64,000 nt of DNA from Thalassia testudinum. Its lineage: Eukaryota > Streptophyta > Magnoliopsida > Alismatales > Hydrocharitaceae. The notes below the pieces were generated by a model. That model made no database searches. It saw only the letters and a list, made by a program, of their open reading frames with translations, and was not told the DNA's origin. The position numbers and the translations under genes were made by a program. Location: contig JAZHRO010000046.1 of the NCBI GenBank assembly GCA_037157565.1, positions 18,388,501-18,452,500 of the forward strand, in the 5' to 3' direction. How positions within the stretch are numbered: the first letter of the stretch is position 1; every line of letters begins with the position of its first letter. This document shows, piece by piece, positions 12,501 through 24,234 of this stretch.

Positions 12501-13869
12501 TCTTGCCATTAGCATATGAATTACAACACTTTCTCCCTATGTTCGACCTCAGATACTCTTTTGAATTCGAGTTATAAATTGTATTTGTTATAGAGCCATT
12601 GAGGCATTACTATAACAAACAAATATTTAAAAACATTCAATAGCCCTATCAATAGTAGGTATAGGTCATATTTGGTGGATCGTAATAGGTATTTTTATTG
12701 CCTTAATGATATAGGCAGTTGATAAAATTGGCACCTAAGACAGCTATAACTCGAACATTTTTTTCCTTTCTCTTTTTTTATTTCTTTTGTACACATATAT
12801 GTATATTTTCTTTCTTTATCTATATCTATATATTTCTTTTCTTCTTTCTCTCTCTCTCCCTCTTTTCTTTTTTTTTTATTTTTATAACTCCAACACAACA
12901 TGATGCAGACTTTTATTTATGAGTCATTATTAGGGATGATGATAGTCAAGAGGATACTATGGGGCTTATTTGGTGGAATTGCCTACTCTTAGCATTGTGA
13001 AGGAATGGATAGGAGAAGCATATTTCTGACCTTTGACACTACTACCCTCCTTCAGTCGAGGACTCTATGAAGGACGGTCGTAACCATCCACCATAGTCAT
13101 AGTTTTATTAGACTCAATCTCTATGTATCTGCCTTATTTGGTGACTCACGAGAATTCACACAATATTCGCTTGCAGGAATAGAGAGCGAAAAACTATGCC
13201 CATCTCTAAGGCAACATCATCCAATTATCCAGAACTTAAGACTCCTTGCACTAGACTTAGCACACTAGTAGTCTCTCTACTTTCTCCTCATAAATATTAG
13301 GTGGATCTAATAGAAGATAATATGCCTGACTACATTCAAACTATCCAAGGATTTAGCAGACTAAAAGTGCTTATTGGTTTTCTAAAAAGATCCATTACCT
13401 AGTCTTTGTGCAAGTGAAGTAACTATACTGGATTCTAAACTTAGAAATAATTTAAGAAGAAAATCTTTAATGACACCTCCTTGATAAAGATATTTTGGTA
13501 GAGCCATCCAATTTAGCCCATGAAAACAAAAGAGAGAAATTTTTTTTTGAGTAATGCACCTAGCCTAAATGCCTGAATACTGCCTAAAGCTGCAAAATGA
13601 ACCCCCCTATGCATAAATCCTACAATATCCTCATTGTAAAATTAAAATAGGGGGAGAAAGGAAGGAAATCACTTGATGAAGGCGTTATTCAAGATGTTAA
13701 GTTGCCTCCCAACAAGCGCTGCATTTTTTGTCAGCAGCCAAACTTACAGGGAACCTGTAAGTCTGGTTCTAGATAGAAAGAGGTAGGCCCTAAAAATATG
13801 CATAAAAGCATGGGCCTATAAAATAGGTAGACATGGATGTTGGCGAGCTGATGATGCAATGTTATCCTA
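12501..13869 (-). other. T1 3' internal non-coding region
   Basis: From about 12640 this aligns with T6 from 56380 onward (GTAGGTATAGGTCATATTTGG..). It includes a T-rich tract (12760-12880), a CTCTCT run, and further blocks that match T6 up to 57540. It has no coding frame. It contains the GGGAGGCAAC motif (13701-13722) and the hairpin at 13742-13762, listed separately. T1 sequence corresponding to T6 55810-56380 is missing. Confidence 0.65.
13701..13762 (-). promoter_or_regulatory. T1 conserved GCGCTT..GGGAGGCAAC motif and adjacent hairpin
   Basis: On the minus strand GCAGCGCTTGTTGGGAGGCAAC (13701-13722) is preceded by a stem of ACTTACAGG and CCTGTAAGT around GAA (13742-13762). T6 has the same pair at 57406-57428 and 57448-57470, with an A-T pair in the stem replaced by G-C. 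T2 has the related GCTTCCTAGGAGGCAACCC after integrase (23257-23279). This ties T1 and T6 to Athila-like elements as deletion derivatives. Function unknown. Confidence 0.6.
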
Positions 13870-14982
13870 AATGCTCGCTAGAATAAATGAAAATAGACCA
13901 CCTCGCAGGCTACTTGGAGAGGTCTAGGAAAAGGAGTAACAGAAGAAGGGACCTCTTGAAATGGAATTAGTGGAGGATAACAAGGGTCCTCCAAAGTAGG
14001 AAGGGTCTTAAAAGATGTATGCATAATTATTTCAAACACTTGAATGGCGAGACTAAAAGAACAAGAGTCAATCTGCACTAGCTATTCCACTTGGAGATGT
14101 ACTGGCCTGATATGCTCCCCAAAAAGAATGTATGTGAGTAGAAACCTAAGCCAAGGATCGGTTAGGGAGTGTAAGGGTTGTTTGTGGTGTTGCGCAGTAA
14201 TGATTAAGTACAAGGAGGGCTTAGTCCATGTCAAGTCCAACTCCCACAACAATTCTGATTCTGTATTATTTTCCCTAACAGTAGCTATGTAGGAATTTAA
14301 GTCACCCTGCGCATCATTAATGATTTCCTCAAGAATGGGAGTCATACTTGCACCATCTAATATATGTGAATCAACAGTGGACTCCAAATCACATTTATTT
14401 GATGGCAAGATCGAAGAATCATTATCATTAATTTCATCCTCGGATTCTTTCGGTTCACTTAAGTTTTTGTCGAGCTATATATGTGATCACTAGTATGGGA
14501 AGGCATTGCTTCAGTATCCTCAATTACTTCTAAAGGAGAATCAGTCATATTGTTATGAAGTAAGCCTATGTGTCTCAATTCTCTATTCTCCTTGGGACAT
14601 AAATTCTCAATTGGTATGTATTGTCCCTGAGAGTCTCTCCTAAGCTTCTCAATCTTATGCTGGTCATCCTCCAACTTAGATTCCATATCTTCCCAATTTT
14701 GGAGAGGATGTCTTTCAAAATCAAAAGAAGGAATCAAGATTTCAACAGATCATTTATATCCTCAGGGGGTAAGTTCTTGAATAACACATAATCCCCCTGA
14801 GATTCACTCTAAAATATAAGCTCAGGTTCCTCCATTGGTCATCATCCTCTAAAATAGACTTTTCGCATCCCTGAGACCAAAAATGATCCAAGTCATCCTC
14901 CTTTGTCTTAGGGTCACATTCACTGGGCACATGTAAATCCTTAGAATGCTGAAAAGTAGGTGTTGTTGCCTAAGTGGAGGGT
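13870..14982 (-). pseudogene. T1 long frame, C-terminal half (interrupted by T2)
   Basis: Continuation of the frame that starts at 43155; T2 splits it exactly at its AGGGT duplication. Recognisable pieces are 14082-14408, 14459-14737 and 13878-14078, with stops and shifts between. They match T6 pieces at 57617-58360 (for example ESTVDSHILDG vs ESTIDSHILEG, and SLYLIITAQHHKQPLHSLTDPWLRFLL). No known retroviral domain is visible. The composition is acidic and polar. Role unknown. Confidence 0.55.
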
Positions 14983-16450
14983 TGATAACACTACATTTTA
15001 CGATGATAATTCTGCTAAATGGGGTCGATCTTAAAGGTAAAATGCACAGATAACACATCATAAATAGGCATGGGAGCATTGCATGCATTGCACATCGAAA
15101 TTGCTTATAGTGCATTATTAATGGCCATTTGTACAAGTGCATGTCAAAACAGGCCTCAAATGAGAAATCGGATTGCACGGATGGACTCAAAATGACGAAC
15201 GAAGTCCAACGAACCCAAAATCAACCAAATCCGACATCCGGAGCTCCCACAATTGGCCCAAGAAGTTCTAACCGTTGATCTGATGATCAACGGTGACAAA
15301 GCCGCCACGTTCCGACATCGCCACTCCCCTTGATCATAGCACAGCTCCACCACATTGCGCGCTGCAACTTTACGCCGTCCGATCGAACCCATCGCCCCTA
15401 CATCCACAACGGCCATGAACTACAGCAAATCATGACCGTTGGATCTTCATCGAACGGTCGCCCACATCGTGCCAGCGCCTCATCTCCACGACAATCAAAG
15501 GGCGCAGTGCAGCAGTATGTGCCCTACCCTCGCACTGTGGGGTGCAGGTTCGAGGGACCCGCCGCAGCGTAAATTCAAGCTATCGTGAGGCATATGATTA
15601 TGGCCGTTGATTTGCGATCGAGCAGCTCGGAAGCAGGCAACGCGGCACACTCCCACGCATTCGTTGTAGGCACCCGCAATGACGGGCGAGGCGTGCGTTC
15701 TCAGTGAGCAATCCACAAGCGTGCTCAACAATGAAGCTCAACCATTCGATCTTCGATCATAGGGTGCACAGCAAGCACTAGCGGATCGCAAAAAAATGCA
15801 CAGGCGCACGCAGATGACCGTTGGGTAGGGGCCTTCACTGACATTTTCGGAAGGGTTTTAGCGATGTCTCGGATGTCGCTAAAACACCTTCTTCATTTGG
15901 AAAGCCCTTCTTCCTATTTAAACCTCGTCCAACCACCCATGAGAGGCATTGAATTCACTTAGCAAGTGTTGTATCTCCCTCCTAGCTTCCCTTAGCATCT
16001 CTTGCAATCAACAGAGTTGACTAGCCGCCAATAGGGCCTTCTTCCACCACCATGGCTGCCTTGCCGTCTCCCCTCTCTCTCTCTTTCCCTCCCTTTACTC
16101 TAGCTTTACTTTACTTTTGTTTAAGCATTTAGCTATTGTTGTATTTGTAAAACTTGAGTTGCATGTTAAGTATAGTATTGATGTTGTTTTAAATTTTGAT
16201 CTAAGTGAATGCCAAGACTTAAAAGACTCTAACCCTGCTCTCTCTCTCTCACTTTCTCTCTCACTTTTCTCCCACGTTTTCTCGCAAGCGAAAACCTGCC
16301 ATTTCCATGACACTAAGTGACAAGAAAAATCCGAATTTCACGCTTCTTTGTGTTCGAGACTCTGACTCACGTCCATTTCCTCATTTAAAAATGATGTTGC
16401 GAATGCAAACTACAACGATCCTTTTAAGCAAACACTTTCGTAGCACGTCA
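14983..16450 (+). repeat. T2 5' LTR
   Basis: Runs TGATAACACTAC to CACGTCA, 1468 bases, matched over its length by 40886-42377. A TATA-like TATTTAAA lies near 15912. Just upstream is a perfect stem GTTTTAGCGA / TCGCTAAAAC (15855-15885), and further up a dyad ACCGTTGATC / GATCAACGGT (15271-15294) plus other ACGGT words. The downstream part has CT-rich runs (16070-16090, 16240-16262). Confidence 0.92.
15855..15885 (+). promoter_or_regulatory. Hairpin upstream of the T2 TATA box
   Basis: Perfect 10-base arms GTTTTAGCGA and TCGCTAAAAC separated by 11 bases, about 27 bases before TATTTAAA. The 3' LTR copy (41780-41810) keeps 8 of the pairs. It is a candidate protein-binding dyad in the promoter. 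Confidence 0.55.
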
Positions 16451-16455
16451 GTTTT

Positions 16456-16473
16456 TGGCGCCGTTACTGGGGA
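16456..16473 (+). other. T2 primer-binding site
   Basis: TGGCGCCGTTACTGGGGA, two changes (GC to AT... at the seventh-last bases) from the complement of plant tRNA-Asp. It is five bases inside the 5' LTR end and followed by GGCAATGG. Confidence 0.88.
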
Positions 16474-17620
16474 GGCAATGGATTTATTTTGTCACTTCTA
16501 TTTTGCATCCATGCTCACATCATCTAACGCATTTTCTCCTTCTACTTGATGGTTGCAAGAACTCGGCGATTAGATGGCGAAGTAGCGCAACTCGTGACGG
16601 TGGAGATTGAGTAAGCGCAGCAAGGATCGATTGTGAGTAGTTCTCTACTTGTGGTTGTTTGCTTGCCAAAGAAAATATCTAAAAAAAAATTTAAAATTAA
16701 AAAAAGTTGGTGTGGTGAATGATTGCCTGATCCTCATCCTTAACTCATCACCCAACCAAAAAATGCACTCTAACATTCTTAAAGACCTAATCTTTTTGGA
16801 GTGTTTTTCTTTCTTTTTGAGTGGTGTTTGCGAAGCCACCGTGAATTGACATGGGCTGCACCACTCACCCCTAAAATAAACTCATCTGGTAGAAATTGCA
16901 TGAACACTAGGATGAGCACATTAGGGTTTTAGAGCCTCTTCACATTAGAGGAAATATACTCTCACCGATTGTGTGCAAAACTTAGCGTGCCCACTTGAAA
17001 CTTGCCTGAAAACATTGAGACACATCAACCCTAAAAGACACAAAAGTAAGGACAAACATTAAAAGATACGACATCTTAAAATCCTTTCTTGAAAATCATG
17101 TTTTGATAGGAGCACACACACATGAATTAGAGAACTAAGAGGCATCACCCCAATCAATGCCTCATCACATAACCCAAGCACAAGCACTGTCCTAGCCCCA
17201 CTAAAATAGAGTAGACATGCCATAGGCAGGACTGGGTTAAGTCTTAAGAGGCATGGTTTTGTTTGCTGGGCACTTGGCCTTCATTCCCTTAGTAGAATCT
17301 GGGGACTAGGCTGCGAGGAAGTGTCAAATGACCACGGTTTTGGGGTCTACGGAACTGGCGGTGCAAGCCAAAGGAAGAACCTTCCCTACAATCTGCTCGT
17401 GCCTATGGACTTGATCACTACTTGGGAGATTTCTAGGTCCCCTATGGAATACACTATAAGGACTAAACTTGCTTGCTTGGTTGTGCACACACACTTCTCG
17501 CATCTGTTGCTTTTCGCATCCCCTCCTGTCCTTCTCTAGTGTGTGCATCGGAGACGATCACTTCATCCTAAGTTGTTTGTTTTGGAATGGGAATCCAGGA
17601 GACCAGATACTGCTAGAGAC
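16474..17620 (+). other. T2 leader between PBS and gag
   Basis: About 1.15 kb with only short frames, as is usual for Athila-like elements. A small block near 17200-17260 resembles the leader of element G. No coding sequence is supported. Confidence 0.6.
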
Positions 17621-19600
17621 ATGACCAAACCTAGAGTCGATGAGGTTGAGGACCAACCCCCACCAGATATGATGGCCATCATCCAGGCCTAGATCAACGC
17701 AAACCATCGACTTCAGCAGCAACAAATCCACACTATCATGCAAGCCATACACCGGTTGTAGAACCCGCAGGGGCAACCACCACCACCCTTCTAGGGCCTG
17801 CAAGGAAAACCACCACTTGATCCACCACCATTCCAGGATGAACATAGGCCCCTCCGCGACTTCTACAATCCTTCTACTATTCGGATTGAGCCACACCTTA
17901 GGATCCACGAAGGGGGAGATGATTTTGAGCTAAAACCAAACGTCCTGAGCCTGATTCAGAGCCACTTCTATGGAAGCTCAAATGAGGACCGCTTCCAGCA
18001 CCTAGAGGATCTTGACCAGATCACCCGGACTGTAAAACCTAGGAACATTAGCCTAGACATTGTTTTGATTAAGATGTTCCCCTTCTCACTATGAGACAAA
18101 GCGTCTCACTGGCATAGAACTCTAGGAAGACCTATTGCCACTTGGGAAGAACTGAGGCATGCATTCTTAAAGAAATTCTTTCCCATAGGAAAGGCCAATG
18201 CCATTAGAAGAGCCAGTACCACCTTTACACTCCAAGGCAGGGAACCGTTCCATGAGGCATGGGAGAGATTTAATGAACTATAGAGGAAATGCGCACACAA
18301 CGAAGTACCAAGGTGGCAATTGGCCCAGATCTTCTACCATGGTCTGGACAGCAACCTTCGAACTTCGTCGATGCCTCATGCGGGGGAAACTTCCTGAACA
18401 AAGATGAGGAGAGCGCATTTGAGCTTTTTGAGTCTATGAGAAAAAATTCGCACAACAATGCCTCCATGACCCAGTTTAGTTGATCCAATCAACGTCGTGG
18501 TGGGATCTTTGAGTTACAAGCAAATTCTGGAACGGTTGACATGGATATCATTGCTAAGAAATTGGATCGAGTGGAATTAGTAGATAAAAAGATAGATAAA
18601 CTACTAAACCAGACCAGGAACATGCTACAGACCCTCTCCCTAGTAAAGGGGGCCCACAATGTCGACCTGGTCTAGCCATTAAGCCAGATGAACTTAGAAC
18701 AACCCTTGACCATGTTCTAGGGAGGGACCTTTGCTCCCTCAACCCTTGATTACTCTCTTCCCTCCCCCTCAACACCTACTATATTTGAAGATGTCGAGGC
18801 TATCCACGGTTATTGCAAACCTAACCCTTTCTCCAACACCTACAACGCCGGCTGACAAAATCACTCAAGCTTTGCTTGGACAAACCAGAAACTACCTCAA
18901 TTTCAGAGCTAGCCCAGGCCAAAGCAGTAGCCAAACCTACCCTCCTATCAGCAAGGACCACTGGTTAGACCCCCCTATAATCCGATTAGGGTGGCCCCTC
19001 CCCCACAAAACCAAATGGACACCCTGATAAAAATGATGTCTGAAATGAACCAAAAACACCAGGAGGAAATGGCTTTAGTGGAGGGATAGTTAAGCCAGCT
19101 GTTGGATTGTAAACAACAAGGATCTCTTCCTTCTCAGCCACAATCGAACCTGCGAAATGTGATTAACAAAGGCCCCAATTCACAAGGGTTCCACAGCAAT
19201 CCCGGGTAGGCCCACATGGTCAGCTAGCCCCATAAACACCCCCTGGGTTTGGTGCTTCTTCTTCCTCATCTTCTCAAGGATCAACCCATGGTCCCAATGC
19301 CTCCGCAAATGCGGTGACCTTGAGAAGCGGCACTAAAACCTAGGATCCCAAATGGCTGACTTCACCCCCTAAAATTCCCGACTCTGAAGAGGTGTAGGAA
19401 AATCCCGAGGACGCAGAAATAAATCCTATTCACATTCAGACACCATATCTCGAGGCCTTGGTGACGATCAAGAAAAAGAAAAGAGTTATGGAGAATGAGG
19501 AGCTTTTGGAGATCTTTAAGCAGGTTCAGATTAATATTCTGCTCCTTGAAGCCATCAAGCACATTCCAGCTTACGCCAAGTTCCTAAAGGATGCCTGTAT
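17621..19600 (+). pseudogene. T2 gag, broken
   Basis: Encodes a retrotransposon gag-type capsid region. Readable pieces include LSLIQSHFYGSSNEDRFQHL near 17945, WHRTLGRPIATWEELRHAFL (about 18110-18170), KKFFPIGKANAIRRA and FHEAWERFNEL (up to about 18282), matching T3 gag (FYGSTREDPYRHIEEF, WDALKKEFLKKYFPMSK). A glutamine/proline-rich part precedes it. Stops interrupt the frame repeatedly, for example after MFPFSL and after RFNEL. The part after 18500 is a low-conservation linker to protease. Confidence 0.75.
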
Positions 19601-19639
19601 ACCATAGCGTAAGCAAAGACCTCAAGCACTTAGGAAGGT

Positions 19640-20441
19640 TGTGCTTTTAGAGTAAGCAAGTTTCGTGATATCGAGCAACCTTCCGCTCAAACGAACTGAC
19701 CCAGGAGCACCCCTGATATCATGCAATATCAGAGACATGACATTTGATTGAGTGCTCCTAGACTTAGGTGCTTCCATCAATCTGATTCCGACAACATTGT
19801 ACCACCAATTTGGATTCTGAGAGTTGATGCCCACACCTGTGACCATCCAGTTGGCCGATAGATCTGTGAAGACCATGAAGGGGGTTGTCGAGGAGATGAT
19901 TGTTCGGGTCAAGGACTTCTATTTCCCAGTAGACTTCTTGGTGCTCGACATGGAAGTCCCTAAACAACTACAGAACACACCCATCATCCTAGGCAAACCT
20001 TTCTTAGCTACAGCTAAGGCAAACATCGATTGTGACACAGGATGTATGGAAATCACCTTCGGATACAAGAAGATGAACTTGGATATCTTGTGATCAACCA
20101 AGTCTTTCGATTGCGACTGTATCAAGAAACACGATCCTGTGGAGCCTTTGGTCAGGGAATGCCTCACCCTTAGTTCTGTCTCAGACTACCAACCTTGTAA
20201 CGACTGTTCTGACCCATCACCATCTATGCACATGGACATTTCTAGGGCTGATTACCATCAACCAACACCATTCGAGGAGATTGATGCTGATCAACTCCAA
20301 CCTTTCCCCTTTCCATCAAACATTGTTCCACCTACACCTAAACTAAAGTCGCTACCTGAGAATCTCAAGTATGTCTTCCTAGGACCTGACCAGACCTTCC
20401 CAGTAATTATCAACGCCAACCTAACCAAGGATTAGGAACTT
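19640..20441 (+). pseudogene. T2 protease and linker, broken
   Basis: Contains the aspartic protease signature LLDLGASINLIP with the catalytic DLG at 19761-19769, then ADRSVKTMKGVVEE, YFPVDFLVLDMEVP and IILGKPFLATAKANIDC. A stop lies between the active site and the ADRS block. The linker to reverse transcriptase (20139-20435) has KYVFLGPDQTFPVII. A stop at 20433 separates it from the next frame. It would cleave the Gag-Pol polyprotein. Confidence 0.82.
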
Positions 20442-20444
20442 AGA

Positions 20445-21698
20445 TTGACCGCAATCGTATCAGAACATAGGGATGCCATTGGCTGGACTATTTCAGACTT
20501 GAGAGGAATTAGCCCCACCTATTGTACCCACAAGATTTACCTAAAAGATGGGGTGCGACCCTCCCGTCAGATGCAGAGACGGTTAAGCCCAAATATGCGG
20601 GAGGTCATTAAGAAGGAAATTATCATATGGCTTGATGCTGACATCATCTATGCCATCTCCGATAGCCCCTGGGTGAGCCCCACTCAAGTGGATCCGAAGA
20701 AAGGCAGGCTCACCATTGTCACCAATGAGCATGGCGAATCCATCCCCACCCACACACCATCACATGGCGGGTGTGTATTGATTACAGAAGCTCAATGAGG
20801 CGACCAAGAAAGATCATTTCCCTCTGCCATTCATCAACCAGATTCTTGAACGATTAGCAGGGAAGAAGTATTTTGGCCTCCTGGATGGATATTCAGGATA
20901 TAACCAAGTCGCAATTGCTCCTGAAGATCAAGAGAAGACCACATTCACTTGCCCATACGGCACGTTTGCATTCTGTCATATGCCGTTCGAGTTATGCAAC
21001 GCACCTACCACCTTTTAGTGTTGCATGCTAGCCATCTTTCAGAGATGGTGGGTGAATACTTGGTGGTCTTTATGGATGATTTCTCAGTGTTTGGGAATTC
21101 ATTTGATCACTGTTTGAGCAACGTGGAGAAAATACTGAAATGATGTATCGAGGTTAATTTGGTGTTAAGTTGGGAAAAGACCCATTTCATGGTTCAAGAA
21201 GGAATCGTCCTTGGTCACATCATATCACATAGGGGCATTGAGGTGGATCGAGCTAAAGTTGATTTGATTTCCAAACTTCCACCACCTATTTTGGTCCAGC
21301 AAATTCGCTCATTCCTTGGACATGTTGGCTTCCACTGAAGGTTCATCAAAGACTTCTCCAAGCTCTCCAAACCCTTGACCGACCTTTTGGCCAATGATGC
21401 CCTATTCCACATGGCCACCGATTGCATCCAGGCTTACTACACCCTCAGGGGCTTAGTCTCCACGGCACCCGTACTTCAGCCCCCGGACCGGTCTTAGGAT
21501 TCTGAGATCATGTGTGATGCATCAGGCTTTTCCATAAGCACAGTTCTATGATAGAGATAAGATAAGAAACCCGTGGTGATCTACTACGCGAGCAAAACGT
21601 TGGACGAAGCCCAACGAAATTATATGCTCTCAGAGAAAGAGCTGCCAGCCGTAGTTTTTGGACTCAAAAATTTCTGATGTTGCCTTCTGGGATCCCAC
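20445..21698 (+). pseudogene. T2 reverse transcriptase / RNase H N-terminal part, broken
   Basis: Begins with the conserved AIGWTISDLRGISPTYCTHKIYL and RRLSPNMREVIKKEII. Fingers and palm motifs follow in shifted frames: [37 protein letters not shown] and the catalytic block VVFMDDFSVFGNSFDHC within 20949-21143 (FMDD in place of YMDD, usual in gypsy). The RNase H start near 21500-21680 has VMCDASGF-type sequence. At least one frameshift and several stops are present. Confidence 0.85.
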
Positions 21699-22880
21699 AT
21701 GACCATCTATACAGACCACTCGGCCATCCGATATCTATTGGCTAAAAAGGATGCGAAACCCAGGCTCATCAGATGGATCCTGCTCTTGCAGAAATTTGAC
21801 CTGGAAATTCACGACAAACCTGGGTCAAAGAATGTGGTGGCCGATTACCTATCCAGACTCCACCCAGACCACATTAGGCCTTCCTTGCCTTTATCTGACA
21901 CCTTTCTTGATGAGCAAATTCTGGCTGTGCAAGACAGGAAACTACCTTGGTATGCCGACTATTCCAACTACCTGGTTGTAGGACAAAACCCGCACAGCTG
22001 GTCCAGACAGCAACGGGATAAGTTCTTGGCTGAAGCCAGGCACTACTTCTGGGATGATCCCATGCTGTTTCACCTCTGTGCCGACCAGATCATTAGGAGG
22101 TGTATCTCGGAGGATGAAGTTCAGAGTGTGCTGTCCTATTGTCATGACCAAGCTTGTGGTGGTCACTTCTCAAGAAATAAAATGGCTGTAAAGGTTCTGC
22201 AGTCCGGATTTTACTGGCCTTCCTTATTTAAGGATGCACACAACTTTGCTAAGACTTGCTCTCACTGTCAGACTCTAGGGACAATGACCAGAAAAGACAT
22301 GATGCCCCTGCAGCCCATTCTTATCGTCGAGATCTTCGACCTTTGGGGTATTGATTTTATGGGCCCCTTTCCACCATCCAATGGCTTTGAGTACATCTTA
22401 GTCTCTGTAGACTTTGTCACCAAATGGATTGAAGCCGTTGCCACCCACCGATGCAATCATAAGGCTGTCATGGACTTTGTTAAGCAGAACATCTTTTCTC
22501 GGTTTGGAATACCGAAGGCCATGACCAGTGATGATGGGAGTCATTTTATCCACACCCAATTCTGTGCCCTACTCAAAAAATATGGGGTTACCCACCGCAT
22601 TGCCACCCCATATCATCCGCAAATGAATGGGCAGACCGAGGACTCAAACAGGCAGATCAAGAACATTCTCCAGAAGATCGTGAGACCTGACAGGAAGGAC
22701 TGGTCCACACGTCTGGATGATGCCCTGTGGGCATATCGGACCGCTTTGAAGACCCTGATAGGCATGTTGCCTTATCGCCTGGTCTTTGGCAAAGCTTGCC
22801 ACCTTCTTGTCGAGTTGGAAAACCAAGCTTACTGGGCCATTGAGCAATGTAACAAGGATTCCCAGTTAGTCGGGGCATAG
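21699..22880 (+). pseudogene. T2 RNase H end and integrase core
   Basis: An open stretch of 393 codons, although its first codon is internal to pol rather than a start. It opens with [15 protein letters not shown] (RNase H), then ADYLSRL. Integrase follows: an HHCC zinc region ([10 protein letters not shown] .. CSHCQ, about residues 148-192), then the D,D-35-E core with [18 protein letters not shown] and the glutamate in [14 protein letters not shown]. It is the best preserved part of T2. A stop at 22878 ends it before the C-terminal domain. Integrase would join the cDNA to the target. Confidence 0.92.
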
Positions 22881-23223
22881 AGAATGCTCCAACTGTCCGA
22901 GCTCGAGGAAATTCGTTAGGACGCTTTTGAGAGTAGTCGACTTTACAAGGAGAAAATGAAGGTTGTCCATGACCGACTCATCCATGGAAGGAACTTAGAG
23001 CCAAACCAGTAAGTCTGGCTTTTTGATGCCCGACTATACTCTTTCCCGGGAAGCTAAGTCCAAGTGGACAGTACCGTTTAGGGTAGTCAATCCCTACTCC
23101 AATGGGGCGGTTGAAATCGTAGATCCGAACACTGGGCATACTTTCACAATCAATGGTCAGGGATTGAAACACTTCCTCACCCAGGTTCCCCCAAAGGAGG
23201 TTGTCGCCCTCATTGAGGGATGA
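22881..23223 (+). pseudogene. T2 integrase C-terminal region, broken
   Basis: Continues after a stop with MLQLSELEEI, RLYKEKMKVVHDRLIHGR and, after a TAA and a frame change, SKWTVPFRVVNPYSNGAVEIVDPNTGHTF (23023-23223). The TAA lies in NQ-stop-VWLF, and T3 has a stop at the same codon (see findings). No chromodomain is present, which argues for Athila/Tat rather than a chromovirus. Confidence 0.8.
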
Positions 23224-24234
23224 CACAAAGTACTGCCCAGCTGGTGGCATTAAACTCAGTGCTTCCTAGGAGGCAACCCAAAAGATTTAGACTGATCAGG
23301 TATTTTACTTCACTCAGGTAATATCTTTCTGAACCCCTATTGCGTCCATGTATTTGTCAATGAGGACATTGTCCAACTTAAGCATGGGGGGGTGGTAATT
23401 TGCATGATTCCTAGTTCATCTAATTAGTCTGAATAAAATAAAATAAAATTAAAAAAAATATTGGATTTAGGAACAAAAAATTAAGCATTAGGAACTTTCC
23501 AATAGTGGGAAATAATATGAAAAGAACCTGAACACTTAGACTTTTTAGGCCTTCAGGCTTAATCAACCCTGGTGTCCATTAAAATATGGATTTAGCTTCA
23601 AATCCTTGCAACCTTAATTTATTCTAATCCACCAATAAAATAAGGTGATAAGTATACGACTTATCAACTCGCCCTCTAACTCAGAGGGACTTTTAGTCTA
23701 AGCATCAGCACACATTTTTGCACTGACTCACTCGGAGATTTTGATAGAAATTGGGTAGCTAATGAACTTTCTAGGGTGGTACGGTTGGCAAGTTGTTGTG
23801 GGTAACTGCCCATTGGTCAGTTGTGTAGAGCCCAGCCATAGGACCACCTTCTTTTCATTGCCTCTAGGTAAATTTCAGATCGGGGAAGCCACCTACTAAA
23901 AAAAAAGAGAGAAGAAAAAGAACAAAATGAGCCACACTTCACCGCACGAGTATAGCCAGCAACTGATCGTGGGTAACAGCCCATTGGTCGGTTGTCCAGA
24001 ACCCATCTCATTAAATGCAAAAAAAGACTCAAAACACATAAGGAAGAAGTGGGGAAGTAGAGCAAGCCGAGGAGATATACACTGGAGAAATCCTTGTGTT
24101 GCCCCAAGTAGAATAAAAGTAGGGAGAAAGCTACCGATTGGACAGATACACCTTCAGGCAAAACACTTCCTTTCCCAGTCACCTAGGGGCGTAGAAACTC
24201 AAAGTCTGTCTGAATTACCATTCAGTGAGTCTAT
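23224..24234 (+). other. T2 3' non-coding region, first part
   Basis: Holds the conserved GCTTCCTAGGAGGCAACCC block (23257-23279) and a purine run AAGCATGGGGGGGTGG near 23378, both common after integrase in Athila-like elements. No env-like frame is seen. It ends at the TCTAT copy 24230-24234, where T3 inserted, and resumes at 40549. Confidence 0.65.

Noticed and set aside
7418..12565. Target duplication for LINE L1 (ATACTCTT on both sides)
   Set aside because: The shared word is short and not placed exactly at both ends, so I did not call it.
12760..12880. Pyrimidine-rich tracts with Phe-rich frames (also 56490-56580)
   Set aside because: Simple-sequence T/CT-runs in the non-coding part of T1 and T6.
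23224..24234. Possible env-like third gene after integrase in T2 (and 25883-27073 in T3)
   Set aside because: Frames are short (at most ~126 residues) with no signal peptide or membrane segment pattern.
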